A stretch of DNA of 64,000 nucleotides from an uncultured Sutterella sp. (GCA_905206365.1 CAJLHF010000004.1:1-64000), one strand, 5' to 3'. Shown: positions 27,795 to 37,077, counted from the first letter of the stretch. Program-made: numbers and translations. The notes: generated by a model not told the origin, from the sequence alone.

Positions 27795-28316
27795 ATAGCA
27801 CAAGATCGCAAGCATCGGATCAATGGTGAGATCCGAGTCCCCGAGGTCCGACTGACCGGCGTCGACGGCGCCCAGATCGGGATTGTTCGTACGGTCGAGG
27901 CTCTGCGCATGGCGGAAGACGCCGACGTGGACCTCGTTGAGGTTGCGCCCAATGCGACGCCGCCCGTCTGCCGCCTGATGGACTACGGCAAGTTCCGCTA
28001 TCAGGAGCAGAAGAAGGCTCAGGAAGCCAAGGCGAAGCAGAAGGTCGTGCAGGTGAAGGAGGTCAAGTTCCGTCCGGCCACGGATGAAAACGACTTCCAG
28101 ACGAAGCTGCGCAGCCTCGTTCGCTTCCTCGGCGACGGCGACAAGGCCAAGGTCACGTTGCGCTTCCGCGGTCGCGAAATGGCCCATCAGCATTTCGGCA
28201 TGGAACTGATGGAGCGCATTCGCACGGAGCTCGACGAGATCGCTCAGGTCGAACACGCGCCGAAGCTCGAAGGGCGCCAGATGATCATGGTGCTCGCTCC
28301 CAAGAAGAAGCGTTAA
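27795..28316 (+). CDS. infC: translation initiation factor IF-3, probable AUA start
   Basis: A 173-residue factor that checks initiation fidelity. The sequence from codon 2 reads [19 protein letters not shown], the usual IF-3 N-terminus, but there is no ATG/GTG/TTG there. GGGAG at 27784-27788 is six bases before an ATA at 27795, which I take as the start. Rare starts are a known feature of infC, letting IF-3 control its own synthesis. The first in-frame ATG (27909) would delete 38 conserved residues. The C-terminal domain ends [11 protein letters not shown]. It follows thrS by 32 bp. Confidence 0.92.
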   Translation: MAQDRKHRINGEIRVPEVRLTGVDGAQIGIVRTVEALRMAEDADVDLVEVAPNATPPVCRLMDYGKFRYQEQKKAQEAKAKQKVVQVKEVKFRPATDENDFQTKLRSLVRFLGDGDKAKVTLRFRGREMAHQHFGMELMERIRTELDEIAQVEHAPKLEGRQMIMVLAPKKKR

Positions 28317-28376
28317 AAAAAAATGCTTCTCAACGGACTCGACTCGAAATTTTGAGTTAAAATCCGATTCTTTCGT

Positions 28377-28408
28377 GGAAGACCGGGCGGTTCCCCGCCC
28401 GGTCTTCC
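28377..28408 (+). other. 14-bp perfect hairpin between infC and rpmI
   Basis: GGAAGACCGGGCGG (28377-28390) pairs fully with 28395-28408 around a TTCC loop. No T run follows, so it is not a classical terminator. It may be an L20 or RNase control element, or an mRNA stabiliser. Confidence 0.6.
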
Positions 28409-28441
28409 GAATTCCAAGTGGACCTGAGGCTCGAGGAAGTT

Positions 28442-28465
28442 CCCGTTTTTTCAACGGGGCGCCCC
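28442..28465 (+). other. second leader structure before rpmI
   Basis: CCCGTT (28442-28447) pairs with AACGGG (28453-28458), and the adjoining GGGGCGCCCC (28456-28465) is self-complementary, so two folds compete. It lies 18-30 bases before the rpmI ribosome site, where ribosomal-protein feedback sites are common. Confidence 0.4.
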
Positions 28466-28495
28466 TTGTCCATCTAATAAATGAGGTAACGGCAA

Positions 28496-28693
28496 ATGCC
28501 GAAGATGAAGACCAAGCGCGCCGCCGCCAAGCGTTTCAAGCCGCGTGCCAGCGGCTCGATCAAGCGCGCCCACGCTACGAAGCGTCACATTCTCACCAAG
28601 CGTACGACGAAGAACAAGCGCCAGCTCCGCGGCATGACGAACGTTCATGATTCGGATATGGCTTCGGTTCGCCGCATGCTTCCGTACGCCTAA
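28496..28693 (+). CDS. rpmI: 50S ribosomal protein L35
   Basis: A 65-residue basic ribosomal protein with [15 protein letters not shown] at the N-terminus and [16 protein letters not shown] in the middle, typical L35. GAGG lies nine bases before the ATG. It sits between infC and rplT as in nearly all bacteria. Confidence 0.98.
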   Translation: MPKMKTKRAAAKRFKPRASGSIKRAHATKRHILTKRTTKNKRQLRGMTNVHDSDMASVRRMLPYA

Positions 28694-28710
28694 TTGAGAA
28701 GGAGTAAAAG

Positions 28711-29061
28711 ATGCCCCGAGTTAAGCGTGGTGTGACGGCTCGTGCCCGTCATAAGAAAGTTTTCGCCCTTTCCAAGGGTTTCCGTCTGCGCCGCAACAAC
28801 GTTTACCGCGTTGCCAAGCAGGCTGTGATGCGTGCCGGTCAGTACGCCTACCGTGACCGCCGCAACAAGAAGCGCGTCTTCCGCCGTCTCTGGATCGCCC
28901 GTATCAATGCCGGTACGCGCGCCAACGGCATGACCTACTCCGTTTTCATGAACGGGCTCAAGAAGGCCGGTATCGCCCTCGACCGCAAGGTCCTTTCCGA
29001 TATGGCCATCTTCGACAAGGAAGGCTTTGCCGCCCTCGTCGCCCAGGTGAAGGCCGCCTAA
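28711..29061 (+). CDS. rplT: 50S ribosomal protein L20
   Basis: A 116-residue L20 that binds 23S rRNA early in 50S assembly and, in several bacteria, represses its own operon. [16 protein letters not shown] and the [14 protein letters not shown] segment are family hallmarks. AGGAG is upstream. It is followed by two stop codons and a terminator. Confidence 0.98.
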   Translation: MPRVKRGVTARARHKKVFALSKGFRLRRNNVYRVAKQAVMRAGQYAYRDRRNKKRVFRRLWIARINAGTRANGMTYSVFMNGLKKAGIALDRKVLSDMAIFDKEGFAALVAQVKAA

Positions 29062-29095
29062 TAAAGCTTTTTTTGAGGACGACGCCGATTTCCGC

Positions 29096-29131
29096 GTGAA
29101 GCCGGTCGATTTTTTCGTCCCCGAGCTTTGA
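29096..29131 (+). CDS. candidate Phe-codon mini-ORF before the pheS terminator
   Basis: GTG at 29096 would encode MKPVDFFVPEL with adjacent Phe codons (TTT TTC), stopping one base before the terminator hairpin. A GAGGA lies 16 bases upstream, which is too far for a good ribosome site. It is listed because E. coli pheST also has a Phe-rich leader peptide; here the evidence is thin. Confidence 0.2.
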   Translation: MKPVDFFVPEL

Positions 29132-29168
29132 AAAGACCCTCGGTATCCGCCGGGGGTCTTTTTTTTCG
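29131..29168 (+). terminator. terminator between rplT and pheS
   Basis: AAAAGACCCTCGG pairs with CCGGGGGTCTTTT around TATCCG and is followed by a T tract. It could end the infC-rpmI-rplT transcript or act as a pheST attenuator. Confidence 0.85.
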
Positions 29169-29407
29169 GCCTCAAGCCCGCCGCTCCTCGGGGTTTTCGC
29201 AAGGAACCGCCGGCGAACGGGCGACGGGATATTCGATAAAATTCAATGCTTGACGTCCCGTGCACGCGGTCTGTCCGCGCTCGGGCGTGCAGGATTTTTT
29301 CGGACCGCATCGCGCGCCCCCTCGGGGAGGCCGATCGGTCGGCGGCGATTTTCCGTCGAGGCGCTACTCGGGCGGACGCCGTTCATAGGTTTTCGGGATT
29401 TGTAGAC
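29169..29407 (+). other. pheS upstream region
   Basis: A 239-bp interval with a GATAAAAT -10-like box near 29235-29243 and several GC-rich short inverted repeats. The pheS frame stays open across much of it, but the encoded residues are arginine-rich and unlike PheS, so it is treated as leader. Confidence 0.45.
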
Positions 29408-30424
29408 ATGCAAGACCTTTCCGAACTCATCGAGTCGGCCCGCAAGGACTTCGCCGCCGCCGAGCAGCCCGCCGCGTTGGAAGACGCCAAGGCCCGCTAC
29501 ATCGGCAAGACCGGCCAGATTACGGTCCTCATGAAGGCGCTCGGCCAGCTCGCGCCTGAGGAACGCCGCAGCCGCGGTCAGGAAATCAATCGCGCCAAGG
29601 CCGCGATCGAAGCCGCGCTCAACGCGCGCCGCGAAGCGCTTGCCGAAGAGGAGCTTCGCAAGAAGCTCGAAAGCGAAGCGATCGACGTGACCCTTCCCGG
29701 GCGCGGTCGTACGCCGGGCGGCATTCACCCCGTGATGCGCACCTGGATGCGCATCGAGGAAATCTTCCGTTCGATCGGCTTCGACGTGGCCGACGGCCCC
29801 GAAATCGAAAGCGACTGGTTCAGCTTCACGGCGCTCAACAATCCGCCCAACCATCCGGCCCGATCGATGCAGGACACGTTCTACGTCGACCGCACCGACG
29901 CCGAAGGGCGTCAGCTGCCGTTGCGTCCGCACACCTCGCCCATGCAGGTGCGCTACGCGCGCACGCACGAAGCACCCATCAAAGTGATCGCCCCCGGGCG
30001 CACGTACCGCGTCGACTCCGACGCGACGCACTCGCCGATGTTCCACCAGGTCGAAGGCCTCTGGATCGACGAGAACGTGAGCTTCACGGACCTCAAAGGC
30101 GTCTACAGCAATTTCCTGCGCTGCTTCTTCGAAACGAACGACCTCGTCGTGCGTTTCCGCCCGTCGTACTTCCCCTTTACGGAACCTTCCGTCGAAGTTG
30201 ACATGATGTTCACGAGCGGTCCGCGCAAGGGCAAGTGGCTTGAAATTTCCGGGGCGGGCGAAGTGCACCCGAACGTCGTGCGCAATTACGGGCTCGACCC
30301 CGAAAAGCACATCGGCTTTGCCTTCGGCTCCGGGCTCGAACGACTCACGATGCTTCGTTACGGGATCGACGACCTGCGCCTCTTCTTCGAAGGCGACCTC
30401 CGCTTCCTGCGTCAGTTCAACTAA
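29408..30424 (+). CDS. pheS: phenylalanine--tRNA ligase alpha subunit
   Basis: A 338-residue catalytic subunit of the alpha2beta2 enzyme. The start [15 protein letters not shown] opens the coiled-coil arm that binds tRNA-Phe (about 1-90). The class II core shows [46 protein letters not shown] and the [18 protein letters not shown] motif 3. ATG 29408 fits the family N-terminus; upstream in-frame codons do not. Confidence 0.97.
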   Translation: MQDLSELIESARKDFAAAEQPAALEDAKARYIGKTGQITVLMKALGQLAPEERRSRGQEINRAKAAIEAALNARREALAEEELRKKLESEAIDVTLPGRGRTPGGIHPVMRTWMRIEEIFRSIGFDVADGPEIESDWFSFTALNNPPNHPARSMQDTFYVDRTDAEGRQLPLRPHTSPMQVRYARTHEAPIKVIAPGRTYRVDSDATHSPMFHQVEGLWIDENVSFTDLKGVYSNFLRCFFETNDLVVRFRPSYFPFTEPSVEVDMMFTSGPRKGKWLEISGAGEVHPNVVRNYGLDPEKHIGFAFGSGLERLTMLRYGIDDLRLFFEGDLRFLRQFN

Positions 30425-30444
30425 TCGCTCAAAGGATTTACGAC

Positions 30445-32862
30445 ATGCTTTTCTCTGAAGCGTGGCTGCGCCACTACATCAATCCGAACCTGAGCACCGA
30501 AGAGCTCGCGGAAGCGCTCACCATGGCGGGTTTGGAAGTCGAAGACGTCACCTCCATGGCGCCCGCCTTCACGGGCGTCGTCGTGGCCGAAGTGCTGACG
30601 TGCCGCGACCATGAAAATTCCGATCACCTCCACGTGTGCGAAGTGAACGCCGGCACGGGCGAAACGTTGCAGATCGTCTGCGGCGCCCCGAACGTTCGCG
30701 CGGGCATCAAGGTCGCCTGCGCCACGATCGGCGCGGTGCTCCCGGGCGACTTCAAGATCAAGAAGTCGAAGCTTCGCGGCGTCGTCTCAATGGGGATGCT
30801 CTGTTCGACGCGCGAACTCGGCATCAACGATGATCACGGCGGCATTTGGATTCTCCCCGACGACGCTCCCGTCGGCGTCGACATTCGCGAGTACGCGAAG
30901 CTTGACGACGCGCGCATCGAAATCAAACTCACGCCCAACCGCGGCGACGCGCTCTCGCTCGTTGGCGTGGCTCGCGACCTGCACGCCGTGACGGGGGCTC
31001 CCCTGCACCTTCCCGAAGCTGTGAAGGTAGAACCGACGACGGACGAAGTGCTGCCCGTCGCCGTCGAAGCGCCCGACCTCTGCGGCCGCTTCTCGGGGCG
31101 CGTCATCCGCGGCCTCAACGCCAAGGCGAAGACTCCCGCCTGGATGAAGGAACGCCTCGAAGGGGCGGGTCAGCGCTCGATTTCGGCTCTCGTCGACATC
31201 TCGAACTATGTCATGCTCGAGCTCGGTCGTCCGACCCACTTCTTCGACCTCTCGAAGATCGAAAGCGGGCGGCTTACCGTCCGCTGGGGGCGCGACGGCG
31301 AAGAGGTGAAGCTCCTCAACGGCCAGACGAAGCCGATCGACGGCTACTACGGCGTCATCTGCGACGGCGACGTGCCCGAATGCCTCGCGGGGATCATGGG
31401 CGGCGAAAAGACCTCAATTTCCGAAGAAACGACGGACCTCTTCATCGAAGCGGCCTTCTGGCAGCAGGAAGCCGTTCAGGGTCGTTGCCGCAAGCTCAAT
31501 TTCTCGACCGATGCGGCCTACCGCTTTGAGCGCGGCGTCGACTTTTCGACGACGGCCGAGCACCTCGAATACGTCACGAAGCTCGTTCTCGACATCTGCG
31601 GTACGCCCGAAACGAAGACGGGTCCGGTCGACGACCGCATCCTCGCTCTGCCCGAACGCAAGCCCGTCGCGATGCGCGTCGATCGTTGCCTCAAGGTGAT
31701 CGGTATGCCGATCCCGGTCGAGGCGATGGAAGAAACCTTCAAGCGTCTGGGCTTTGCGTATGAATTCGACGGGAGCGTCTTTACGGTGACCCCGCCCGCG
31801 TACCGCTTCGACATCGAAATCGAAGAGGATCTGATCGAAGAAGTCGCGCGTCTTTACGGCTACGAAAAGCTTCCGGATCGTCCCCCGATGGCGCCCGCCG
31901 CGATGAAGTCGCCGAAGGAAAACTCCCGCTCGGCGCATGCTCTGCGTCTCGCGATGGCGAACCTCGGTTACCAGGAACTCATCAACTTCTCGTTCGTTCC
32001 CGAAGCCTGGGAAAAGGACTTCTCCGCGAACGAAACTCCGATCAAGCTCCTCAACCCGATCGCCTCTCACCTCTCGGTGATGCGCACGCAGCTCGTGGGC
32101 GGCCTCGTCGACATTCTCAAGTACAACCTCAACCGTCGTGCGGAGCGCGTTCGCGTCTTCGAACTCGGTCGCGTTTTCCTGCCCGATCCCGCAGTGGACG
32201 ACGGCGAGTGGACCGTGAAGGGCGTGCGTCAGCCGCTCCACATCGCGGGTCTCGCGTACGGTCCCGCGGTGAATCCGCAGTGGGGCGTGCCCGCCCGTCC
32301 GGTCGACTTCTTCGACCTGAAGGGCGACCTCGAACGACTCGTCGCGCCCCTGAAGGCGCGCTTCGTTCGCGCAAGCTTCCCGGGGCTCCATCCCGGGCGC
32401 AGTGCCGCCGTCTATATCGGTGAAAAGCGTATCGGCTTCATCGGCGAACTCCATCCGCGCGCCTGCCGTGCGTACGATCTGCCGCACGCACCGATCGTCT
32501 TCGACATTGAGGTTCAGCCTCTTCTGACGACGGAACTTCCCGTCTATCGCCCGGTCTCGAAGTTCCAGCCCATGATGCGCGACATCGCCGTGGTGGTGCC
32601 CGCCGACATGGAAGTCGCCCGCCTCAATCGCGCCGTGCATAACGCGCAGGTGGCCGATCCGCGTCTTGCGCCCGTGGCGGACTTCCGACTCTTCGACCTT
32701 TACCGTCCGAAGGATCCGGAGGCCGCGGGTGAAAAGTCGCTCGCGTTCGCCGTCGAACTCGTCGCGCGCGGCGAAGAGCCCGTGTCCGAAGAGCAGGCCG
32801 ATGCGGCCATGAAGGCGATTCTCGAGGTGTTGGAGCGCGAAGGTGCACATCTGCGCTCTTAA
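30445..32862 (+). CDS. pheT: phenylalanine--tRNA ligase beta subunit
   Basis: An 805-residue editing and tRNA-binding subunit. The N-terminal EMAP-type tRNA-binding domain (MLFSEAWLRHYINPNLS, KIKKSKLRGVVSMGMLCS) is followed by B3/B4 editing and B5 domains and the catalytic-like core. A C-terminal anticodon-binding FDX-ACB domain (PVSKFQPMMRDIAVVVP) closes the chain. AAAGGA lies upstream. It follows pheS by 20 bp. Confidence 0.98.
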   Translation: MLFSEAWLRHYINPNLSTEELAEALTMAGLEVEDVTSMAPAFTGVVVAEVLTCRDHENSDHLHVCEVNAGTGETLQIVCGAPNVRAGIKVACATIGAVLPGDFKIKKSKLRGVVSMGMLCSTRELGINDDHGGIWILPDDAPVGVDIREYAKLDDARIEIKLTPNRGDALSLVGVARDLHAVTGAPLHLPEAVKVEPTTDEVLPVAVEAPDLCGRFSGRVIRGLNAKAKTPAWMKERLEGAGQRSISALVDISNYVMLELGRPTHFFDLSKIESGRLTVRWGRDGEEVKLLNGQTKPIDGYYGVICDGDVPECLAGIMGGEKTSISEETTDLFIEAAFWQQEAVQGRCRKLNFSTDAAYRFERGVDFSTTAEHLEYVTKLVLDICGTPETKTGPVDDRILALPERKPVAMRVDRCLKVIGMPIPVEAMEETFKRLGFAYEFDGSVFTVTPPAYRFDIEIEEDLIEEVARLYGYEKLPDRPPMAPAAMKSPKENSRSAHALRLAMANLGYQELINFSFVPEAWEKDFSANETPIKLLNPIASHLSVMRTQLVGGLVDILKYNLNRRAERVRVFELGRVFLPDPAVDDGEWTVKGVRQPLHIAGLAYGPAVNPQWGVPARPVDFFDLKGDLERLVAPLKARFVRASFPGLHPGRSAAVYIGEKRIGFIGELHPRACRAYDLPHAPIVFDIEVQPLLTTELPVYRPVSKFQPMMRDIAVVVPADMEVARLNRAVHNAQVADPRLAPVADFRLFDLYRPKDPEAAGEKSLAFAVELVARGEEPVSEEQADAAMKAILEVLEREGAHLRS

Positions 32863-32883
32863 CTGTTGATTTCTATGTAAAAT

Positions 32884-32925
32884 GTGCGGACCGGTCTTTG
32901 CGGACCGGTCCGCACGTCGTTTTTT
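32884..32925 (+). terminator. strong hairpin terminator/attenuator between pheT and ihfA
   Basis: GTGCGGACCGGT (32884-32895) and ACCGGTCCGCAC (32904-32915) form a perfect 12-bp stem followed by GTCGTTTTTT. It lies 15 bp before the ihfA ATG, so ihfA must be expressed by readthrough or be limited by this element. Confidence 0.85.
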
Positions 32926-32939
32926 GCCAGGAAACCTTC

Positions 32940-33302
32940 ATGTTCCAATACGATACGCCCGAGACCTCGGGTAGCAGTACGCTCAACAAGGCGGGGTTGG
33001 CCGAAGTGCTCATGCGCCACTTCGACATCGACCGCCCTACCGCCAAGGGGTTCGTCGAAGGCTTCTTCGAACTGATTTCCGAACACCTCGTCAAGGGTGA
33101 CACCGTCAAGATTCCGGGCCTCGGGAATTTTTCCGTTCGCGACAAGGTGGCGCGTCCGGGGCGGAACCTGAAGACGGGCGAAACCGTGATCATTACGGAG
33201 CGCCGCGTCGTCACCTTCCATCCCTCGGGCACGCTCAACGCTCGCGTGACGGAAAATCTCGTGCCTCAGTCGGGTCCCTGGGACGACAAATCGAAATCCT
33301 GA
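32940..33302 (+). CDS. ihfA: integration host factor subunit alpha
   Basis: A 120-residue DNA-bending HU/IHF-family protein. The body (LNKAGLAEVLMRHFDID, VKIPGLGNFSVRDKVARPGRNLKTGE) is IHF-alpha-like, with the intercalating proline region in RPGRNLKTGE. There is an N-terminal extension of about 14 residues and a C-terminal SGPWDDKSKS tail. ATG 32940 has AGGA seven bases upstream. The pheT-ihfA order supports alpha rather than beta or HU. Confidence 0.93.
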   Translation: MFQYDTPETSGSSTLNKAGLAEVLMRHFDIDRPTAKGFVEGFFELISEHLVKGDTVKIPGLGNFSVRDKVARPGRNLKTGETVIITERRVVTFHPSGTLNARVTENLVPQSGPWDDKSKS

Positions 33303-33333
33303 GAGGCTCCGAGCGTTCGATAGAATCAGCGCC

Positions 33334-33362
33334 TTGCTTTTTTTTGAGATATCAGGTAATAT
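33334..33362 (+). promoter_or_regulatory. promoter of tRNA-Pro
   Basis: TTGCTT (33334-33339) and TAATAT (33357-33362) are separated by exactly 17 bp, with 16 bp to the tRNA 5' end. Confidence 0.8.
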
Positions 33363-33377
33363 TCCCAGTCTTGGTTG

Positions 33378-33455
<78 letters not shown>

Positions 33456-33467
33456 CAAGAATTCCTC

Positions 33468-33505
33468 GAAAGGGGCCGATCTTCGGATCGGCCCCTTTCT
33501 TTTTT
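33468..33505 (+). terminator. terminator of tRNA-Pro
   Basis: GAAAGGGGCCGATC and its exact complement form a 14-bp stem closed by TTCG, followed by six T. Confidence 0.95.
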
Positions 33506-33526
33506 GTGCACGATTTGCCTGCCACC

Positions 33527-33566
33527 CTGTCACGAAAACGTCATCAACTCGTCACGGGGCCGTCAA
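33527..33566 (+). promoter_or_regulatory. Pho box with four PhoB half-sites
   Basis: CTGTCAC (33527), ACGTCAT (33538), TCGTCAC (33549) and CCGTCAA (33560) recur with an exact 11-bp period, the spacing of PhoB half-sites (consensus CTGTCAT). Together they make two adjacent Pho boxes on one helix face. Confidence 0.85.
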
Positions 33567-33576
33567 ACCGCATCTC

Positions 33577-33582
33577 CATACT
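33577..33582 (+). promoter_or_regulatory. -10 element of the pst-pho operon
   Basis: CATACT lies 10 bp after the last PhoB half-site, the usual distance when PhoB replaces the -35 contact. Confidence 0.6.
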
Positions 33583-33667
33583 TCCTCTCGCGGCGACAAA
33601 GAGCACTCAAACGGTCGATGGGACCGGGGTTGTCGCCAAAGAAACGAACTGATCGGACACAATCAAA

Positions 33668-34480
33668 ATGACGAATGCTAAGTTGATGACGATGAGCGCC
33701 CTCGCGGGCATGATGGTGATGGGTTCGGCGTACGCCGGCACGGTGACGATCAACGGTTCGACGACCGTTCTTCCCGCCATGCAGCAGGTGGCCGAAAGCT
33801 TCATGGCCGCTCACAAGGACGTGACGATCACCATCTCGGGCACGGGCTCGGGCAACGGCATCAAGGCGCTCCAGGACAAGATGACCGACATCGCCATGTC
33901 CTCGCGCGACATGAAGGAGAAGGAAGCGAAGGCCCTTGAAGCCAAGGGCGGAAAGGCCGTTCGTTTCACGGTGGCTTATGACGCCATCATCCCCGTGGTG
34001 AACACCGCCAACCCGGTAAAGGGTCTCACGAAGGATCAGCTCCGCGACATCTATGCGGGCAAGATCAAGAGCTGGAAGGAAGTGGGTGGCAACGACGCTC
34101 CGGTCGTCGTGATCGGTCGCGACTCCTCCTCGGGCACGTTCGAATCCTGGCAGGAACTCGTCATGGGCAAGACTCGCGTTTCGCCCCGCGCTCTGCTTCA
34201 GAGCTCTTCGGGCGGCGTCGTTCAGGCCGTGACCTCGAACCCGAACGCGATCGGCTACGTCGGCATCGGCTACCTCGACAATCAGACGCACGGTCTTGAG
34301 GTCGACGGCGTCAAGCCCTCCATGGAAACGGCCAAGAACAAGACCTGGCCCATCTCGCGCGACCTTTACCTCTTCACCTCGGGCGAACCCCAGGGCGATG
34401 CGAAGGCCGTGATCGACTTCATGATGAGCAAGGACGGTCAGGCCCTCGTTCAGAAGTCGGGCTTCGTTCCGACGCTCTGA
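33668..34480 (+). CDS. pstS: phosphate ABC transporter substrate-binding protein PstS
   Basis: A 270-residue periplasmic phosphate binder. A signal peptide (MTNAKLMTMSALAGMMVMGSAYA, described here as residues 1-23) ends in AYA before GTVTING. Binding-site motifs are GSTTVLPAM (about 29), SGTGSGNGIKAL (about 57) and GRDSSSGTFESW (about 155). It is the short PstS form common in bacteria other than enterics. It leads the operon behind the Pho box. Confidence 0.95.
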   Translation: MTNAKLMTMSALAGMMVMGSAYAGTVTINGSTTVLPAMQQVAESFMAAHKDVTITISGTGSGNGIKALQDKMTDIAMSSRDMKEKEAKALEAKGGKAVRFTVAYDAIIPVVNTANPVKGLTKDQLRDIYAGKIKSWKEVGGNDAPVVVIGRDSSSGTFESWQELVMGKTRVSPRALLQSSSGGVVQAVTSNPNAIGYVGIGYLDNQTHGLEVDGVKPSMETAKNKTWPISRDLYLFTSGEPQGDAKAVIDFMMSKDGQALVQKSGFVPTL

Positions 34481-34497
34481 TTCCGGGAGCATAACGG

Positions 34498-35382
34498 ATG
34501 GCTCTTCCCGCAAAGCTTAGGATCGACCGGGCTTTTCGGAGAACGCTGGGAGCCGCGGCGGCGGTAAGCGTCATTGCGCTTGCCGCCATCGTGCTCTTCC
34601 TGTGCACGCAAGCGTTTCCGATTCTGCGCGACGTCTCCCTCACGGACTTTCTATTCTCAACCGAGTGGTATCCGACGGACGAACCGCCCGTCTTCGGGAT
34701 CGGAGCGCTCGTTACGGGCTCTCTGGCCGCTGCGGTGTTGACGACCCTCATCGCGGTGCCGCTCGGGGTGCTCACGGCTTGTGCGATGCACTGCGGCATG
34801 CCCGAACCGGTGCGCCGCATCGCCAAGCCCCTCGTCGAACTCATGGCGGCGCTTCCCTCCGTCGTGATCGGTTTCGTCGGGATGGTGGTGGTTGCGCCCT
34901 GGTTGCAAAACACCTTCAATTTGCCTTCGGGCCTCAACTTGACGAATGCCGCGTTGATGCTCGCCTTCATGTGCGTGCCGACGATCGCGTCGATTTCCGA
35001 GGACGCCCTCAAAAACGTGCCCGCGGGTTTGCGCGAAGCGAGTCTCGCGCTCGGCGCGACCCGTTGGGAAACCCTCGTGCGCGTCGAACTCCGTTGGGCC
35101 ATGGGCGGCATCGGTACGGCCGTGATGCTCGGTATTTCCCGAGTGATCGGTGAAACGATGGTGGTGCTCATGGTGGCGGGCGGCGCCGGGATCATTCCCG
35201 AGAGCATCTTCGATCCGGTGCGCCCGATGACGGCTAGCATCGCCGCCGAAATGGCCGAAGCCGCGGTCGGCGGAGAACACTACCACGCACTCTATGCGAC
35301 CGGTCTCGTTCTCTTCCTCCTTACGTTTGTCTTCAATCTTCTGGCGTGGTACTTCACCCGCCGCATGAGTCTCAAAGCATGA
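34498..35382 (+). CDS. pstC: phosphate ABC transporter permease PstC
   Basis: A 294-residue inner-membrane permease with six predicted TM helices. The EAA-type loop is in [24 protein letters not shown]. Motifs MAALPSVVIGFVGM and SRVIGETMVVLMVAGG are typical PstC. It starts 17 bp after pstS, and its stop overlaps pstA (ATGA). Confidence 0.95.
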   Translation: MALPAKLRIDRAFRRTLGAAAAVSVIALAAIVLFLCTQAFPILRDVSLTDFLFSTEWYPTDEPPVFGIGALVTGSLAAAVLTTLIAVPLGVLTACAMHCGMPEPVRRIAKPLVELMAALPSVVIGFVGMVVVAPWLQNTFNLPSGLNLTNAALMLAFMCVPTIASISEDALKNVPAGLREASLALGATRWETLVRVELRWAMGGIGTAVMLGISRVIGETMVVLMVAGGAGIIPESIFDPVRPMTASIAAEMAEAAVGGEHYHALYATGLVLFLLTFVFNLLAWYFTRRMSLKA

Positions 35383-36239
35383 TTTCGACGAATCGTACGA
35401 GCCGCACGATTACGGAGCGCATGGGCTTCGGCTTCATGCGTGCGGCGGCCATCATCAATATCGGATCGCTCCTTGCGATCATCGGTCTGATCGTCGTCGA
35501 AGCCCTGCCGGGGCTCTCGTGGGAGTTTTTGACCGAAGCGCCCCGCAACATGATGACGGAAGGAGGGATCTGGCCCTGTTTGGTCGGGACCTTCCTCCTT
35601 GCGGCCGGGGCGCTCGTCATCGCGCTACCGCTCGGCGTCATGAGCGCGGTCTATCTGCACGAGTACGCGAAGGACTCGGCCTGGGTGACGCTCACGCGTC
35701 TCTCGATCGCGAACCTCGCGGGCGTTCCCTCGATCGTTTTCGGTCTTTTCGGGCTCACCTTTTTCGTGGTCTTCTGCGGCTTCGGCGTGAGCCTGCTCTC
35801 GGGGATCCTCACGCTTGCCGTGCTCTCGCTGCCCATCATCATCAACACGACCGAGGCGGCCCTCTCGCAGGTACCCCAGGAGTGGCGCGAAGCGAGCCTC
35901 GCGCTCGGAGCCTCGCGCTTCGAGACGGTCACGAAGGTGATTCTTCCCAATGCGCTTCCGGGCGTTCTGACGGGGTCGATCCTCGCGCTCTCGCGTGCCG
36001 CAGGTGAAACGGCCGCGATCATGTACACGGGCAGCGTCTTTTTCACTCCGAAGGACGGCGCTTCGCTCTTCGAGCCGGTGATGGCGCTTCCCTATCACAT
36101 CTACGTCATGGCGACCTCCGGGACCAACATCGAAGCGACGCGTCCTCTGCAGTACGGCACGGCACTCGTGCTGCTCCTTCTCGTCCTCGTCATGAGTTCG
36201 GCTGCGATCTGGTTGCGCGAACGTCGCCGCTCCCGCTGA
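35379..36239 (+). CDS. pstA: phosphate ABC transporter permease PstA
   Basis: A 286-residue partner permease with about six TM helices and the EAA loop [41 protein letters not shown] follows. The ATG at 35379 overlaps the pstC stop, which supports this start over the upstream open frame. Confidence 0.95.
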   Translation: MISTNRTSRTITERMGFGFMRAAAIINIGSLLAIIGLIVVEALPGLSWEFLTEAPRNMMTEGGIWPCLVGTFLLAAGALVIALPLGVMSAVYLHEYAKDSAWVTLTRLSIANLAGVPSIVFGLFGLTFFVVFCGFGVSLLSGILTLAVLSLPIIINTTEAALSQVPQEWREASLALGASRFETVTKVILPNALPGVLTGSILALSRAAGETAAIMYTGSVFFTPKDGASLFEPVMALPYHIYVMATSGTNIEATRPLQYGTALVLLLLVLVMSSAAIWLRERRRSR

Positions 36240-36271
36240 CCGAACACCCGAACGACATTCAGTTGAAAAAA

Positions 36272-37063
36272 ATGGATACGACTATCTCCGCAACGCCGCG
36301 CGAAATGCCGCCGGCCAAGATCGAAATGCGTGACCTGAACCTCTACTACGGGGACTTTCACGCCGTCAAAAACATCACGATGAAGATTCCCGAAGGGTGC
36401 GTCACAGCCTTCATCGGTCCCTCGGGTTGCGGCAAGTCGACGCTCCTGCGTTCCTTCAACCGGATGCAGGATCTCTATCCCGGGCAACGCGCCGAAGGGT
36501 ACCTCCACATGGGGGACCTCGACATTCTCTCGCGCGACATCGACGTGACGGATCTGCGCGCCCGCATCGGCATGGTGTTCCAGCGCCCGACTCCCTTCCC
36601 GATGTCGATTTTCGAGAACGTCGCCTACGGCGTGCGTCTTCGTGAAAAGCTCTCGAAGGCCGACATGGAAGAGCGCGTTTATTGGGCGCTGCACAAGGCG
36701 GCGCTCTGGGACGACGTGAAGGACAAGCTCCAGCAGCCCGGCACATCGCTCTCGGGCGGTCAGCAACAGCGCCTTTGCATCGCGCGCGGTATCGCCGTGA
36801 AGCCCGAAGTGCTCCTGCTCGACGAACCCTGCTCGGCGCTCGACCCGATCTCAACCGCCCGCATCGAAACGCTTATCGACGAACTCAAGAAGGACTACAC
36901 GGTCGTCATCGTCACGCACAGCATGCAACAGGCCGCTCGCATCTCGGACTACACCGCCTTCATGTACCTCGGCGAACTCGTCGAATTCGGCGACACGCGC
37001 ACGATTTTCACCCGCCCTCAACAGAAGGCCACCGAAGACTACATCACGGGCCGCTTCGGCTGA
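36272..37063 (+). CDS. pstB: phosphate ABC transporter ATP-binding protein PstB
   Basis: A 263-residue ABC ATPase driving phosphate import. Walker A is [10 protein letters not shown] (about 50), the signature [16 protein letters not shown] (about 155) and Walker [14 protein letters not shown] (about 175). The ribosome site is poor for both ATG 36272 and TTG 36263; the ATG is preferred. Confidence 0.97.
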   Translation: MDTTISATPREMPPAKIEMRDLNLYYGDFHAVKNITMKIPEGCVTAFIGPSGCGKSTLLRSFNRMQDLYPGQRAEGYLHMGDLDILSRDIDVTDLRARIGMVFQRPTPFPMSIFENVAYGVRLREKLSKADMEERVYWALHKAALWDDVKDKLQQPGTSLSGGQQQRLCIARGIAVKPEVLLLDEPCSALDPISTARIETLIDELKKDYTVVIVTHSMQQAARISDYTAFMYLGELVEFGDTRTIFTRPQQKATEDYITGRFG

Positions 37064-37077
37064 TTGGGAGACAAGCC

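Noticed and set aside
32860..32871. IHF-like site (TAA-CTG-TTGATT) before ihfA, suggesting autoregulation
   Set aside because: The spacing between the halves is three bases instead of the four in the IHF consensus, so it is not supported as a site.
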